The notes under the pieces were generated by a model. That model saw nothing but the letters and a program-made list of their open reading frames with translations, had not been told where the DNA came from and did no database searches. The position numbers and the translations under genes are program-made. A DNA stretch of 64,000 nucleotides, taken from positions 620,001 to 684,000 of the forward strand of contig VIIQ02000589.1 in NCBI GenBank assembly GCA_007449985.2, in the 5' to 3' direction. The first letter of the stretch is position 1, and the number at the start of each line of letters is the position of its first letter. The stretch is from Desmodesmus armatus. Lineage: Eukaryota > Chlorophyta > Chlorophyceae > Sphaeropleales > Scenedesmaceae. Below are positions 1-12,400 of the stretch, one piece after another.

Positions 1-206
1 TACCATGACACTTCGGAGACTATACGTGCAATAAAGCGGCTGCTGGCCAGCGGCGTTAGGCTCCCATCGTGATCTCGCTGCTGCACTGTGGTATGGCATC
101 TCATCTGCTCCTCCTGCCTCTGCCTGCTGATAGCCAGGCTCAGCCTGCATCAGCCACTGAGCGCCTATCTGGTCACATATCAACCTAATGAGCTGCCAAA
201 TCTGAC

Positions 207-401
207 CTGGGTCTCTGGGATTGTAGACAGCAGTGGTGTGTGATCTAGAGCCTGAGGATAAGGGTTGGAGAAGCGCAGGAAGGGGCTGCTGGAGGATGCA
301 ACAGCGACATCTGCTGCAGCTGCTGCCGATGATGTGCCAAATGCACGAGCAGCGAGCTGGGCGAGCTCGCCCTGCTTGACGAGCTGTTGCAGCACCCGCA
401 T
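207..401 (-). CDS. Mitochondrial processing peptidase beta / QCR1-like, first exon only
   Basis: The 65 codons begin at ATG 401-399 and stop at a GT donor after CAG (207). The N-terminus is Arg/Ala-rich and low in acidic residues, as in a mitochondrial presequence. It is followed by DHTPLLSTIPETQ, which resembles the start of the M16 peptidase domain of MPP-beta/complex III core 1, where the next residues are usually VTTLPNGLRVA. That catalytic part must lie beyond the left edge; bases 1-206 look like intron. The family cleaves presequences of imported proteins in the matrix, and in plants this subunit sits in the bc1 complex. The call rests on one exon, so MPP-beta against a related M16 core protein is not settled. 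Confidence 0.6.
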
Positions 402-1023
402 GGCTGCAGACGGGCAGGGAAAGTAAATTCAGGACAACCACCAGCAGCAGGCAACGCAGTTGGAGTTGTGCTTTGGATTGCATCGACCGAACTGACACGG
501 TCAACAGTGACTTGTCACTTTCACTGTTTTGCACAAAAGGTTTGCAGCAACTGTCTGCAAACGTGCATCACGAGCGGTACAGTTGATGTAGGCTGCTGTG
601 AGGCTGTATGGGCCATCCAAGTCTGCTCCCACTGCCTCAGGACCACCCCCCCCCTCCCGGAAGAAACCCCACCTTCCTAACTTCCTGTTCTGCCCCACTG
701 GCACGCAAATAGACCAGGCAGCAACATCAGGCACAACAGTAAAACGGAATCTTTCGCAGCCTCATGTCACCTGCACACCCGTGGGCCTGCTGTAACAAAC
801 TTTGCGGCCAGCCTGGCACTGGACTGGCCAATGTGGTCAGCAAGGGTCAGTGAGGGCGGGGACTGTACTTGACTGGTGTGGGGGGGTCAAACAAGTTCCT
901 GCTGCTAAACCCATGAATGCTCAAACAAAATCAATTAACACACCGCCTGCAACAGAGGGCTGTAGGACAGTGTTGATGCTCCTGCTGCTCGATTGCCACT
1001 CAGCACCACGGAGCCCGGCCCAG
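402..1023. other. Intergenic: 5' side of the peptidase gene and 3' flank of the CCDC174-like gene
   Basis: No open frame here joins neighbouring exons with matching phase. The stretch probably holds the promoter of the minus-strand peptidase gene and the 3' UTR of the CCDC174-like gene. I see no other structure. Confidence 0.4.
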
Positions 1024-3592
1024 CTAGCTACCACTCTGTGCTCGACTGCTGCCAGACGCCGCCGCTGCTTTCGTTTGCTGCTGCTGCTGCTGCTGCTTGC
1101 TGGCCTTCAAGGCCTTCACCTGCTGACTGAGGAATGCTGCCTTGAGCTTGGCCCGCTTTGCTGCCAAGGCCTCCTCCTTGCCTGCCTTAGACACTGCAGC
1201 CTCATCACGACCAGCCTGCAGCAGCAACACCACACAACAGAGTTGCAAGGAGAGCACCACTCCTCTACCGAATCACTTTGACACAGTTTACAAGCATCAG
1301 CATGTTCGTTCCCGTCGGCGATGTGTCCGTTGCGGTGTTCAGCACGGCGACAAAATGATGAGAATGTTACCAACCCACGAAATGCTTTGACCACAACCAG
1401 CATTGCATGCTGCAAGGTCCAAATGGCAGAATGCATCCCTCTACTCCCACGGGTCCTTCACATTGAAAAAACCACACACCACACATCTTGGTGAGATGCA
1501 CTGCTCAAGAACCCATGAGTCTGAGGCATGTGCTGTCCCTTCCACAGGTCAATGCCCATGAGATATATGCTTCCATGCAATGTCACATGTACTGCCAGTG
1601 CACTGACTGGATCAATGTCGACACACATAGTTGCTTGCACGTGACCTGCATGTTCATAGTATGCTAGCTACACATATTTTACCTGTGCCTAACACACCTG
1701 TGTCTGAGCGCTGAGCTCCTTGATGGCTGCCTTGTGAGCCTCCCGCCGTGCTGACGCCTCAGCCTCAGCAGCTATCCGCGCCTCTTCACGCGCCTCCCAC
1801 TCACGACGCTCACGCTCCCTGCAGAAGCAACGCCACAGCACAAGTCAGGAGGTTGTGAATGACGGCGCACAACACACAGCTGCTTGCTGAAAGGCGTCAG
1901 ATGGTGCTGCACGTGTCAGCGACACAGGCGATACCAACCGTCGCTGACACGGGCATCCAGTTGCTGCCACGGTATTACCATCTGATGCCCAGTGTTGCTG
2001 CTTGCTCATTGAGCTAGCAGCACCCCACAGGTGATTTTCACCAACATGGCTTTCAATACGAGTGCCAGGTAAGGTTCAAACGTGCATGTCCCCTGCCTCA
2101 GGTCACCGAGGTACATCCTGGTGCCCGGCCTCGTGAAGCGTGCTCCAACACGTAGTGCACTGGCCGCTGGCTTCACCCCATGCCGTCACCAGTCAGTACC
2201 TCAGTAGGAACCCAAAGCGCCGCCTCACCTAGCCATATCTTGCGTCATCATGTCACCTGAGCCTTCCACAGCTGCCTGGGCAGTGTCCACATGCCGCCCG
2301 CCCCGCCCGTGGTCTAGCCAGTCCTGCTCGTGCTCCTGCTGATGCCGCTGCCACTGCTCCTCTTCATGCGAGGCTCCCTTGCGCCAGAACTCAACCTGCA
2401 CCCACGACCACCCCAACAGACCACATCCTTGAATTCAGCACTGCTAGTAGCAGCAGAAACAGCATAATCAACGGTGAGAATCGAAACAAGGCGCCATGTG
2501 AGTGTCTGTGCGCTGGCACATCCACTGCCCTGCACGGAAGCATCCCTGTTTGGTTGCAGACATGCAAGTTGTCGGCCGGAACACAGGCAACACCCAATCT
2601 TGCATTGGCACAGCTGCCGAGAGGTCCTCCCATGCAAAGCCTCAACTGGCAACGGTTCTTGCATACGCTGCAGTTACTTGAAGTCAGGTGCACCACCTGA
2701 AATGTTCCCAGGGGGCTGCTCTCACTGCTAAAAGAACAGCCTCTGAGCAAAAAGCCCCACACCACTGACCTCATACTGTTCGTCCTGGTCATCATTCCCT
2801 GTGCCCCCTTCTGCCGCCAGCCGCTCATACAGAGCTGCCTTGCGCTCCAGTGCAGCACTGGATTCCGCCAGCCGCTCTCGGCTGCTGCCCCCTGATTTGA
2901 GTGCCAGCTCTCTGTCACCAGCCTCTCGGGCCTCGACACCCTTGTTTTTGATGCTTGCCACGTCGATGCCTGCAGAGTGAAGGGCGATGGTTGAGTTTAT
3001 GTACGGGTCGAAAAGGAGTATAAGCTGCTGCTTAGGTGCACGGGCCTGGACCAGACTGCTGCAAGTATGTTTAGTGCCAGCCTGGCATGCAGCGCCGTAA
3101 TCAGCTGATGTGGGGTGTGGGTTGTTCTGTGGTCCATGGTGGTATGTAGCTGTGAGTGTTCAGCGGATGCTCACCTGCTTTGCGGCGTATGTGTTTGTCC
3201 TGCACGCCTGGCAGGCCGTCAGCACGCATGCGTGCATGCTCCTGCGTGCGGTACAGCTGCGCCTGCAGCTCCACCACACCCTTGCCGCTGACACCTGCAC
3301 AAGCACACCACACAGCACATGTACAACATGTCTAAACTCACACTTGCTTGTCTGTTTGTTGGAATTACCCAGTGGTTCACCTGCGTGTGACTGCAGCTTC
3401 AGCCCATGCTGCATGCTGTACATGTGCTGCAGCGTGACAAATGCGGCTGTTGATCCAGCCAGCCACCACGGTGAGTGGCCAATGCTCACCATCTATGAGC
3501 TTCCTCTTCTTGGATGGCATGCTGCTTGTGGCCCTCCATCCCAGGTGCTCTGCCTCAGGCTCTGCTGCAGCTGGCCGCTTGTCTGAGCTCAT
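1024..3592 (-). CDS. CCDC174: CCDC174-like coiled-coil protein (exon junction/splicing associated)
   Basis: Six exons join in phase: 3592-3490, 3294-3175, 2969-2770, 2395-2229, 1818-1698 and 1215-1024, giving 300 residues. The start is the ATG of MSSDKRPAAAEPEAEHL. The order of conserved blocks matches CCDC174: a SSMPSKKRKLIDG basic stretch, a VVELQAQLYRTQEHARM segment, the VASIKNKGVEAREAG region, then ERKAALYERLAAEG followed by YEVEFWRKG (MYLVDF-like in animals), and finally a Glu/Arg-rich helix REREREWEAREEARI ending in polyQ and Ala. Human CCDC174 is nuclear and binds the exon-junction helicase eIF4A3; the same role here is inferred. The algal protein is shorter than the human one (about 470 aa) and lacks an obvious HIREWDRGK-type C-terminal block. 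It is divergent with the EamA gene. Confidence 0.85.
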
Positions 3593-3893
3593 ACTACGAG
3601 AGGCAGGCCTTGCAGGTATGGAGAGGCCACTGGAGCCTTGGTAGTATAAGTGGGCTATTGAGGACCCACAAGGAAGTACATTCAAATGTTTGCCACTCAC
3701 ACTGACACCGAAATCCAATGATTGTCAGCACAACTGTTTCGGTTGGCAACTACCTAGATGGTTGAACCGAGATGGGGGTGTGCTGGGTGCATATGACAGC
3801 GATCGTTCTGACCATCTTCTTCAACTGCTGCTATCTGCTCTGGGCGGTTGCAAGCCACTCCTCTTGCTGTGGATCACTTTCATCGTGTGGACA
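3593..3893. promoter_or_regulatory. Divergent promoter region between the CCDC174-like and EamA genes
   Basis: About 300 bases separate the two start codons, so both promoters and 5' UTRs must lie here. An in-frame ATG at 3690 would extend the EamA protein by 68 residues, but that stretch does not look like a transit peptide and I read it as 5' UTR. No TATA box or other element is evident. Confidence 0.4.
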
Positions 3894-6560
3894 ATGCTGC
3901 AGTTACATGCAAGTTCGGCACCCTGCAGACGCATCAGTAGTCACAGTTCACGCATGCATACGCTTCTGAGCCCCGCTTTTGTCAGGAAGCAGCGACATGC
4001 AGCAGCATGGGGTGCCAAGACAGACAGCAGTGCGGCAACAGGACAACCCCAGTCAGCTGCCAGCAGCAGCAGACAGCAGCAACAAAGCGAGCAGCAGCAG
4101 TCTGATCCACGCATTGAGTGTGTCGCAACTGGCATGGACGTCCAGTGCTACATATCAGATGACGAAAGCAGCACCCAGCCCCAACAGCAAGTGTCACAAC
4201 AGCCGCAGCCAGCGCTGGCAGGGCTCCCTAGCAATGGCAACGGGCAGGTGCAGGAGGGCCAAAATATAGACTGTGTAGCAACCGGGATGGATGTGCAGTG
4301 TTTCATCTCTGATGACGATGACAACACAGCAGCGCCAGGTGTGGGCAGGTCAGCAGCGCCAGCGGCCCCTAGGACAGCGGCTGCAGCAGCAGCATCTGGC
4401 GAGGGCGGGCCTTTGATGCAGCTGATGGGTGCTGCGCTGCTGGTGTCGCCGTTTTTCTTCTGGGGCACAAGCATGGTGGCCATGAAGGTGGGTTGGTGTC
4501 ACTGTTCAATCTCGCGCATCCCTGATGATGCGCATGTGCATGGAGTGGCACTTACAACAACATCACAGGCATCAGATCACCTCAGTTTCACACCGCCATG
4601 CAGCTGTTTATTGCCTTGATAGCAAGTCGCATCAACCTGTGCTATGTCACTCTCCGGTCCCATTCTTTGTAAAGACACTGGCCTGTGAACGCCCCTGCCC
4701 CCCTTGCCCCCAACGAGCCACCTGCTGCGAGACTTCCTCACTGCTGGCACGTCCCACTGCATTGGCAATGGGCCGACACTCTGTTGGCAAGCACGCTGAT
4801 GGTATGCTGTCATGCTGTGTTGTGCAGCCTGTGACAGCACACACCACCCCGCTGTTGCTGGGAGCCATGCGGCTGCTGCCAGCGGGCCTGGCTCTGGTGG
4901 CCTGGGCAGCTGCCACTGGCCGCCCCCAGCCCAAGACAGCAACAGCCTGGGCTTGGGTGTTGGCCTTTGCCATTGTTGATGGCGCTGCCTTTCAGGTTCG
5001 TCTGATGCAGCTGCAGATTTCCCTTTGCCACAGCAGCAACGTTGTTGCAGCGATGCAGCAGCTTGCAGACTCTAATGCAGCTGCGGCAACTGGCTAGCAG
5101 AGCTGAGCAGCCCACGGAAGCCAGATGCAGATTTGACAGGGCACTTGAGGCTTGTTTGAACAGGCATGGCCACTCCTGTCGCCTGTTGCATGTTGCTTGG
5201 GTGCAGCAGTGTGCAGTGCGACCGGTCCTGTCACATGATTTGCGCCATTGCGGGCTTTACGTGAATGGGGGCCGAGTAAAAGGGCTCAGCCTGTCCACTT
5301 GCCTTCTTTGCGCGATGACTCCCATGGTGTGTGTGCACAACGCGTGATGTGATAGGGGGTTACAGGACCTAAGGGTGTTTGCGTGTTCTGAGACTGCAGG
5401 GTTTCCTTGCTGAGGGCCTCCAGCGCACCAGTGCTGGCCTGGGCTCCGTCATCATCGACAGCCAGCCCCTCAGTGTCGCCCTCCTAGCAGCCCTGCTCTT
5501 CGGCGAAGCCCTCTCGCCGCTCGGCGTCTCAGGCCTCTTCATCGGCGTGGCGGGGCTGCTGCTGCTTGAGCTTCCGCAGGAAGTGCTGGCACAGAGCACT
5601 GCAGCAGTGCAGGCAGGGGGGCTTCCTGCAGGGCTTGGGGCGCTGCAGGAGGGGATTGTGGGTGCGGCTGCTGCAGCTGGTGGTGAAGGGTGGAGCTTGA
5701 CGAGCAGCGGGGAGTTCTGGATGCTGCTGGCGGCGCAGTCGATGGCAGTGGGGACTGTGATGGTCAGGTGGGTGCATGCCCACACACATAGCACCATCCA
5801 GGTGAACGCCTTCCTGTTGATCTCACGCTAATGACAGCTTTGATGCAGGGATTGACCTGCTTTTCCGTGCTAGCGTCATTGTTTGACTTTCCTTGTCGGA
5901 GTATTGCTAGCCAGCATGCATGTGCACGCATGCAGTCTCTCTGTCGACACACCGCGCCCATCTGCTTTGCTGAGGTGGTGTGGTGATGCACTGCGCGTGC
6001 ACCAAAGCCTTTACAACATAAGCCAAGCCGTGATTGCCCTTGCTCTTGCTGACGCGTGGAGCCTCTTGGAGTACCAACTGCCCGAACCACCCAGAACATC
6101 AAACGTTCCACCCACACCGTCACTTGCGCTTTCTTATGTTGCCTGCAGGTGGGTGAGCAAGCACTGCGACCCCGTTGCTGCCACCGCATGGCACATGGTG
6201 CTGGGCGGCATCATCCTGGCTGTGGCAGCAGTAGCTGCCGATGGTGACAGCGGCGAGCTAGTCAGCCGGCTGTCGCAATTCAACAGCAGCGATGCCCTTG
6301 CGATGGCATACGTGTCATTGTTTGGTGGAGCAGCAAGCTACGGCATCTTCTTTTACGAGGCCACGCATGGCAGCCTTACTGCAATCAGCAGTCTGACGTT
6401 CTTGACGCCTGTATTTGCTGCGGGTGCTGGGTACCTTCTGCTAGGGGAGACGCTGACCCCTATTCAGCTGATTGGCGCGACGGTGACGCTGTCCGCTGTC
6501 TTTGCTATCAACACGCCGGCAAGCCATACAGACAGCAGCACTGCGAAGAAGGAAGCGTGA
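3894..6560 (+). CDS. EamA/DMT-family transporter, probably plastid envelope
   Basis: Four exons fit in phase: 3894-4487, 4828-4995, 5400-5767 and 6149-6560 (513 aa). Residues 1-60 are Ser/Arg/His-rich and look like a plastid transit peptide. A Gln/Ser-rich spacer follows, then two EamA repeats with about ten hydrophobic helices. The central block GFLAEGLQRTSAGLGSVIID and the C-terminal SLFGGAASYGIFFYEATHG match the plastid EamA proteins of plants (At3g02690 type). Substrate is unknown; the superfamily exports or exchanges metabolites. Before the first helix a motif with CVATGMDVQC is present twice (Cys76 and Cys127), each followed by an acidic ISDD stretch. ATG 3894 was chosen for its transit-like sequence; ATG 3954 is possible. 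A TGTAA polyadenylation signal lies at 6676-6680. Confidence 0.88.
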
Positions 6561-7191
6561 GCTCTTGTGGAGCTGCTTTGTTGGTCAGCCAGTTGAAAGC
6601 TAGAGCTTTGTACACTATGAGAGGGGTTGCTGCGTGTGGCGCCTGCTCACGCACAGTGATGCTGTGTTGCGTTAGTGTAAGTTCGTGTGCGTGCATGGGA
6701 GTGTTCAGCCAGACCCTGTGGCTGGCAGTGGGTGTGAGTGTGCGGCTTGCTTCTGCTGTTTCTTGCTTTGGTAATGCACAAGCAGCGGGCATTGGCAGGG
6801 TGGTGGATCTGCACAATGCCATTGTGAGAGCTATTGCTGTGCGACTTTGAGGCGTTCAGCAGCATGATACTTGACGCCAAGCCTCACTGATCAATTTGAA
6901 ATCAACCCAAACATCCCCAGTAAGTTACAAACAGCAACCACAGTGATTCAAAGCAACCACTTGCCCTCAGGCGGCAGCTGCAGCAGACCCAGTCCATGCA
7001 ATGCCCAAAAAATGGTCCAGCCTGAACCAAACACACCCATATCCGGTACACCTCCTCAGGTGGGGAGACATACTCCTCAGTCCATAGCTCTGTTGACTTG
7101 CAGCACCCAGTGACACACTGCGTGCTCTTGCCAGGCTATGTGACCCACACCATCAAAACCGACATCACCATTCACGTAGCTGGGTGTGGCA
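6561..7191. other. Convergent 3' ends
   Basis: This holds the 3' UTR of the EamA gene (TGTAA at 6676-6680) and the 3' flank of the minus-strand secreted-protein gene. No additional gene is supported. Confidence 0.4.
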
Positions 7192-8973
7192 TCAGCCCTG
7201 CTGCATCCTCTGATGGTGCACAGTCATCTTGTAGAGCCTGTTGGGCCTGTAGCAGGCATCACCCTGCTTGCACTTGTTCTTGTTGCTCCTGCGCATCCTG
7301 ATAGGCCGGTCTGGGTGTGTTGGCAGCTGCTCTGCCCCTTCAGGTGCTGCCTGTGTGATGGTGACGGCGTCGACTGACCTTGTTGCAGTTGATGACAGCA
7401 GCTTGCGGCCACTGAAGTCATAACTGTCATCATCGTAGTCATCCTGCAGATGCCAACAGCACCACATGGGGTCAATTTTTGTAACTATAACTGTGACTGT
7501 AATTGATGGAGTCAAAGGCTCCCCACTGTTCACCCAGGACAGTATCAGAACAAAGCGCCCCAGGCAGGCTGGAACAGTGGTTGAGGCAAGCAGGATGAGA
7601 GCCTCAGTGCCTGCGCTATGTACAAATGCTAGCGTATGATGTCAAAATGCTGAGCTGGCGGATGCTGGGGTGGTGGTCATGTGGCGTGCATTCAAGATCG
7701 GAAAGTGTGTGCCTGACAAGCTTGTCCCTATTCGCGTGCATGCTTGGTCATCAACTGCTCACCTCCACCACTGGTTGACACTCGCAGTCATCATAGTTCC
7801 ACTCAGTGGCTTCAGGGCAGAAGAGGGGTGCGGTGCATGACAGAACTGCATGGCACAACAGCAAGGCACACAATGATTGTCAGGATGATACGAAGCGATC
7901 TTGGTGGTTGGTTTTCAAGGTTGGCGGCAAGAGCATGCTGAGTCGAGTTACTGCAGCGCCGTTCGCTGCTGCTCAGCAGGGACTGTTTCCTGCTGTGAGC
8001 CCAGCAGCTGAGGCAGCAGCAGGAGCAGCGCCGCTAGCGGCAGGGCAGCAGCAACTGGTTCTATGCTTTGGCCAGACCCTGCATGTCTTGCAGCTTACCC
8101 GTGTCGTAGGTGTTGTAGCTGTCGTAGTAGGTTGGGCCCCCAAACAAGCCCCACAATCCCAGCCCTGTGCCGCTGTTGTGATTGTGGTTATGGTCATCAC
8201 CATTGTGGTTGTGGTCGTGGCCGTCGTTGTGGTTGTGGCCATCGTTGTGGTTGTGGATGACGTTGTTGTGGCCGCCGTTGTTGTGGCCGCCGTTGTTGTG
8301 GTTGTGTCCGTCATGGGTGACTGGGTGGATGTTGACTGGTGCAGGGTGTTGATGGGTGATGCCACCGTTGTTGCCACCGGAGTGTTGACGGAAGCTGGTG
8401 GGGGCAGGGGCTGAGTGGCCCCCCACCAAAACCACCACTGCGGGAGCCACCACCACCACTGCGGAAGCCGCCACCACTATGGCCTCCACCACCAATGTGT
8501 CCACCTCCACCTCCAATGTGTCCACCTCCTCCTCCCCTGTTGCCACCTCCACCACCACCTCCTCCTCCCCTGTTGCCACCTCCACCACCACCTCCTCCTC
8601 CCCTGTTGCCGCCTCCACCACCACCACCACCTCCCCTCCTGCGGCAAGAAAACATCGTTTGTTTTGCACGTTAGCACTGGTTCCACCCTCAGTCCAGGTC
8701 ATGCTTGTGGCCTGTGCTGCTGTACTGCGTCAACCACCTGCTGTTCGTTGACAAGCAAGGGCCAGCCAGCGAGCACTCACTCAGCAGCTTGCGCATTGGC
8801 AATGGACAGTCTACAGACAGTTTCGGAGCTGCCTCTCCAGGCTTGCAAGTGGGGCATGCGACGACACCCGGTGTCCGCTGCTCTGGGTCTTGCTGTTGCT
8901 GGGCCATTGCTGGCGACGGCAATACGCCGGAAACACACAGTAACAAGACACTGATAGCTATGAAACACCGCAT
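7192..8973 (-). CDS. Secreted Gly/His-rich repeat protein of unknown function
   Basis: Exons 8973-8781, 8638-8099, 7845-7763 and 7443-7192 join in phase (355 aa). Residues 1-24 (MRCFIAISVLLLCVSGVLPS...) form a clear signal peptide, followed by a short Cys-containing segment. Exon 2 begins with three 33-bp repeats and continues into a tract of His-Asn dipeptides (about 60 residues), ending GLWGLFGGPTYYDSYNTYD. Exon 3 carries four Cys around EWNYDDCECQP, and exon 4 begins DDYDDDSYDFSGRKLLS and ends with a basic, Cys-containing tail. A possible in-frame intron of about 80 bases begins at a GTCAGT donor in exon 4. His clusters suggest metal binding at the cell wall or outside the cell; that is inference. 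The reading frame through the repeat is ambiguous (see findings). I do not recognise the family. Confidence 0.6.
8525..8638 (-). repeat. 33-bp coding minisatellite, about three units
   Basis: The 20-base core of the unit starts at 8525, 8558 and 8591, a period of exactly 33 bases. Read on the minus strand it gives either an 11-residue Gly-rich unit ending in Asn-Arg, or a Glu/Val unit in the frame that stays open into exon 2 of the secreted protein. Confidence 0.8.
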
Positions 8974-9426
8974 TTTCCGTCAACCTTGGCCTGTAGGTAG
9001 CGATGAACTGTTCGGACTGTTTTGGCGGGCTCTTTTGGCGCGATGATTCGAGAGGTGTTGAAAGAGCGGATTGGAGGTGTTTGATGCTGGAGGTGATATC
9101 TTTTCCTGGTTTTCAAGAGGTAGTGCTTGTCTCTAGAGCAGCATTGTTATTTGACGGTTAGGCAGGTGAGTGCAGCTGCCATGAGATGCGGATGAAAACA
9201 ATCCGGACTCATGCACAAAGTCCCTGAGCTCTCCATCAAACTGGATTTTACCGGCGGTTGGCAGTTGTACTTGCACAGTCCTGTGCTGGCACAGCAGCCA
9301 CAACCACAATCAAGCAACTCGCTCCTCGCGTTCAACAGAAACAACACAACGGTCAAACACGACATGCCATTGTACCTACTGATATATCAGATCAATACAC
9401 TGCTCATGCATACCCAAGTAGGCTGG
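8974..9426. other. Intergenic between two tandem minus-strand genes
   Basis: This interval is upstream of the secreted-protein gene and downstream of the carotenoid oxygenase stop. It should hold the promoter of the former and the 3' UTR of the latter. No gene or repeat stands out. Confidence 0.4.
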
Positions 9427-12400
9427 TCAGGCCCTACCACCAAGCCAGCACCCATGGAAGCGGTATGGTGTGCTATACGGCAGCTCAGCACGGGCCAGCT
9501 CCTCCCAAGTGGCAGCATCGATGAACAGCACAAAGGCCTTGCCATCTGGCCCGATGCAGGGTGACATCACCACGCCATCGTCTTCGTTGACGGCCCCCTT
9601 ATTAGGGATAAACTGGGGTTCCCCTGTGTAAGGAGCACACGGCAGAAACAGCCACGGTTGCATGGCTGAAGGTGTGTGTGCTTGCGCATGTGCGGTCCAA
9701 AGGGATGCTGCAAGTAGTGCACATGAGCAGTCACAGAGCTGATTGCACAGCAACACCTTTTCCTCAAGAAACCGGTGACCCCGGCTGGTGGCACCAGCCC
9801 CTCCTGTGTGAAGCACACAGACGCATGCCTCCAGGCATAGTACGGTGCGGGTAGCAGTCAGCTGGATATGCAAGGCTCAGAAGCTGGCAGCTCCTGTAGC
9901 AGCAGCCCACTGGCGGTCAGCAGCTGTTCCCGCCTGCGTGATGACGATGATCACCTGTGATAGCTCCAGGCATGTGCCAGGTCTTGACATCACCAGTCTG
10001 GATGTCCAGCTTAGCAAGACCGTTGCCGATGTTGGTTGGGCGCACTGCACATGCCATGTAGCAGTACCTGCACTTGCCAGCAAACGTGGCAGATTTGCGC
10101 AGGGAGATAGAGAATGGCCCCTGCACTATTGATGCAGTTTGACAGCTCAATGAGCAGCGCCATCATGGGGTAGGTTGTGCTGACACACACTGTGTGAAGC
10201 GGCTGTACCCAAAGCACCATGGGCTTGCCTGCACAGTTGCTTGAAACAGGCAATGCTGTGCTGTCATCGCACTTCCGTCCTGTCTGTCAAGTATGCAGCA
10301 TGCAACATGTTTGGGTGATTACATGCCTGTAGGGCTTGCCCTGGCGGTTGGGGTTGATGGTCGGGAAGTCAACAAAGTCAACGTGCTTGCTTGCTGCATT
10401 GGGGATCAGTGGTACAGGGCCCTGCAGAACATAAGCACACGCGCACACACAGAATGCCATGCCACGTCACCATTCCAGCAGCGCCACATTCACGCTTGAA
10501 CACGGCATGATGCAAGGCCCTGTGGGCACCTTCATGAGCCCTTGGCTCGCTGGCTAGTGCCGAGGTTGGGACTCTGTCCCCCGATTACTTTACTGGACTG
10601 CACTGCACTGCAACTTGCATCAGTGATGCAACAACAGTCGGTAGTGCCACAATGGCGATGTTCAACCTCCCATGCGCATGCGCATGCGCCGCAAGTGCAA
10701 GCACAGCTTGGTTTGACAGTAGAGATGTGACCAAGTACATGTAGGCAAACAGCTTTGCATGCCACTGTGCAACCCCAGCTGCAGGCCATATGAGCTGTTA
10801 GGCCATCCATATGCACACATCGTACAAAAGTACCTATGTAGAAAGGGCTTTTACATCAGCACATCCTGACTCAGTACGATACGGCTGTAGTTGTACAATT
10901 CAGTCAGTGTGAGCGGCGCAAGAATTCTTACTGGGAGGCTGCTGCTGCCTTCTGCTGAATCAGGGTCAGCATCACTCAGCGGCAGGCTGAGCCGCATGTA
11001 CTGGCAGCCGGTGATGTCACCACCCTCCTCAGGGCCCTGCCGCAGTGCTGACATCTTGAGGTCATTCAGGATGTTGGCGCTGTCAAACACGCCAAGGTCG
11101 ATGTCTAGAGTGGCACCGCCCTCGGACTCGAAGGCGTTGCCGACGTGCACGAAGCAGAAGCCAGGGGTGGTGAAGGTGCGCACAGGCTGCGCAGGGTGAG
11201 ACAGCACAATGGTAACACTTGTGAGGGGTCATGTGTCGTAATCACTGCCACTGCCAGTGGCACTGACAGGCTCTGTCCTGGAAGGCAACCTCTGTTGCCA
11301 ACTGAGTGCGACTTGAAATGCCCTAGCAACATTGATGCGTTGGGGGCACACCTCCATCAGTCTATCACAATGCAACCCGGCATCGACCGTCGATGGTATC
11401 CAGTGACTCCACTGCCAGTGAGATCAGCCATAGTATGACTTACTCGTGCTGATACTAATTATAACTTTTAGGGGCTGAAACCCAGGCTCCCCAGCAGTAG
11501 CCAGAAAGCACAGTCTGCTCATGGGGCCGCCCCAATAGTACCTGGCTGCCATCCAGTGTGATGAGGTGCAGGCGGGTTCCCTCCTCAGGCCGCCAGCGCA
11601 TCCAGACTGCATCATTGTCCCACCCCATCACCATCGCCAGGAAGTCCTGCACAGGGTTAGGTGTCTGAGACTCTCAGAGTACGCTAGCGCTTGTGCATTG
11701 GAGTGCTGGCTGATTCATTTAGTTGCTGCAGTAGCACCCTGCATGGTGCTCGGTGCGTGATGTTCCTGGCTGCAAAGTATGCATCCAAACCAGTGCTTTG
11801 GATGCATAAAATGGCTCTGGTGTAACATCAGAGCCAAATCTGACATGGCATGTCAAGATGGTGCCTGTGTTGCAAGACTCAATGCCTTGCCATGTTCTGC
11901 CGCAGGCGGCCGCAGCTGCTGAAGCAGATTGGGCCCAACTGTCAGGGCATAGCCATGATGGCTAGCCATCAAGCGCTTGATGGCCAAAAAGCTGGTGAGG
12001 GTGTAGCAGCTGCAGCTGGCAGACTCACCATGTACAGTGGCTGCTCCAGCAGGACTGCATACTTTTCAGTGCAGGCAAAGTCATGCATCCATGAGGGGGT
12101 CAGCCAGTGCCTGTCAGGGATGTAGGCGACCTGCACCAGCATCAACGGCCACCCAATGCATTACGCAAATGGTCACAGTCACTGACTGCAGCAGCGCACC
12201 CGGAGACAACTGGCCTGTGAACCTGGAGGCTGCGAGTAAAACCCAGCCTGAGCCCAGCCCCTGTGGCTCGTTGTACAGCTTGACGCTCATGCCCCTTCAG
12301 ATTTGAGCTGAGGCACCTATATGTGACACGCGCATGTAAGTTGTGCCGCCAAATCCAGATTGATGAGCCAACTGCTGGTGTGCACTGCCAAACCGGGTTT

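Noticed and set aside
8395..8435. 38-base intron to repair the Gly-rich frame of the secreted protein
   Set aside because: Too short for a spliceosomal intron and lacks a proper acceptor tract; a one-base indel in the G-run is simpler.
8415..8760. His-rich and Thr/Ser-rich frames on the plus strand
   Set aside because: They are the complement of the 33-bp repeat in the secreted-protein gene, whose signal peptide and splice phases fix the minus strand.
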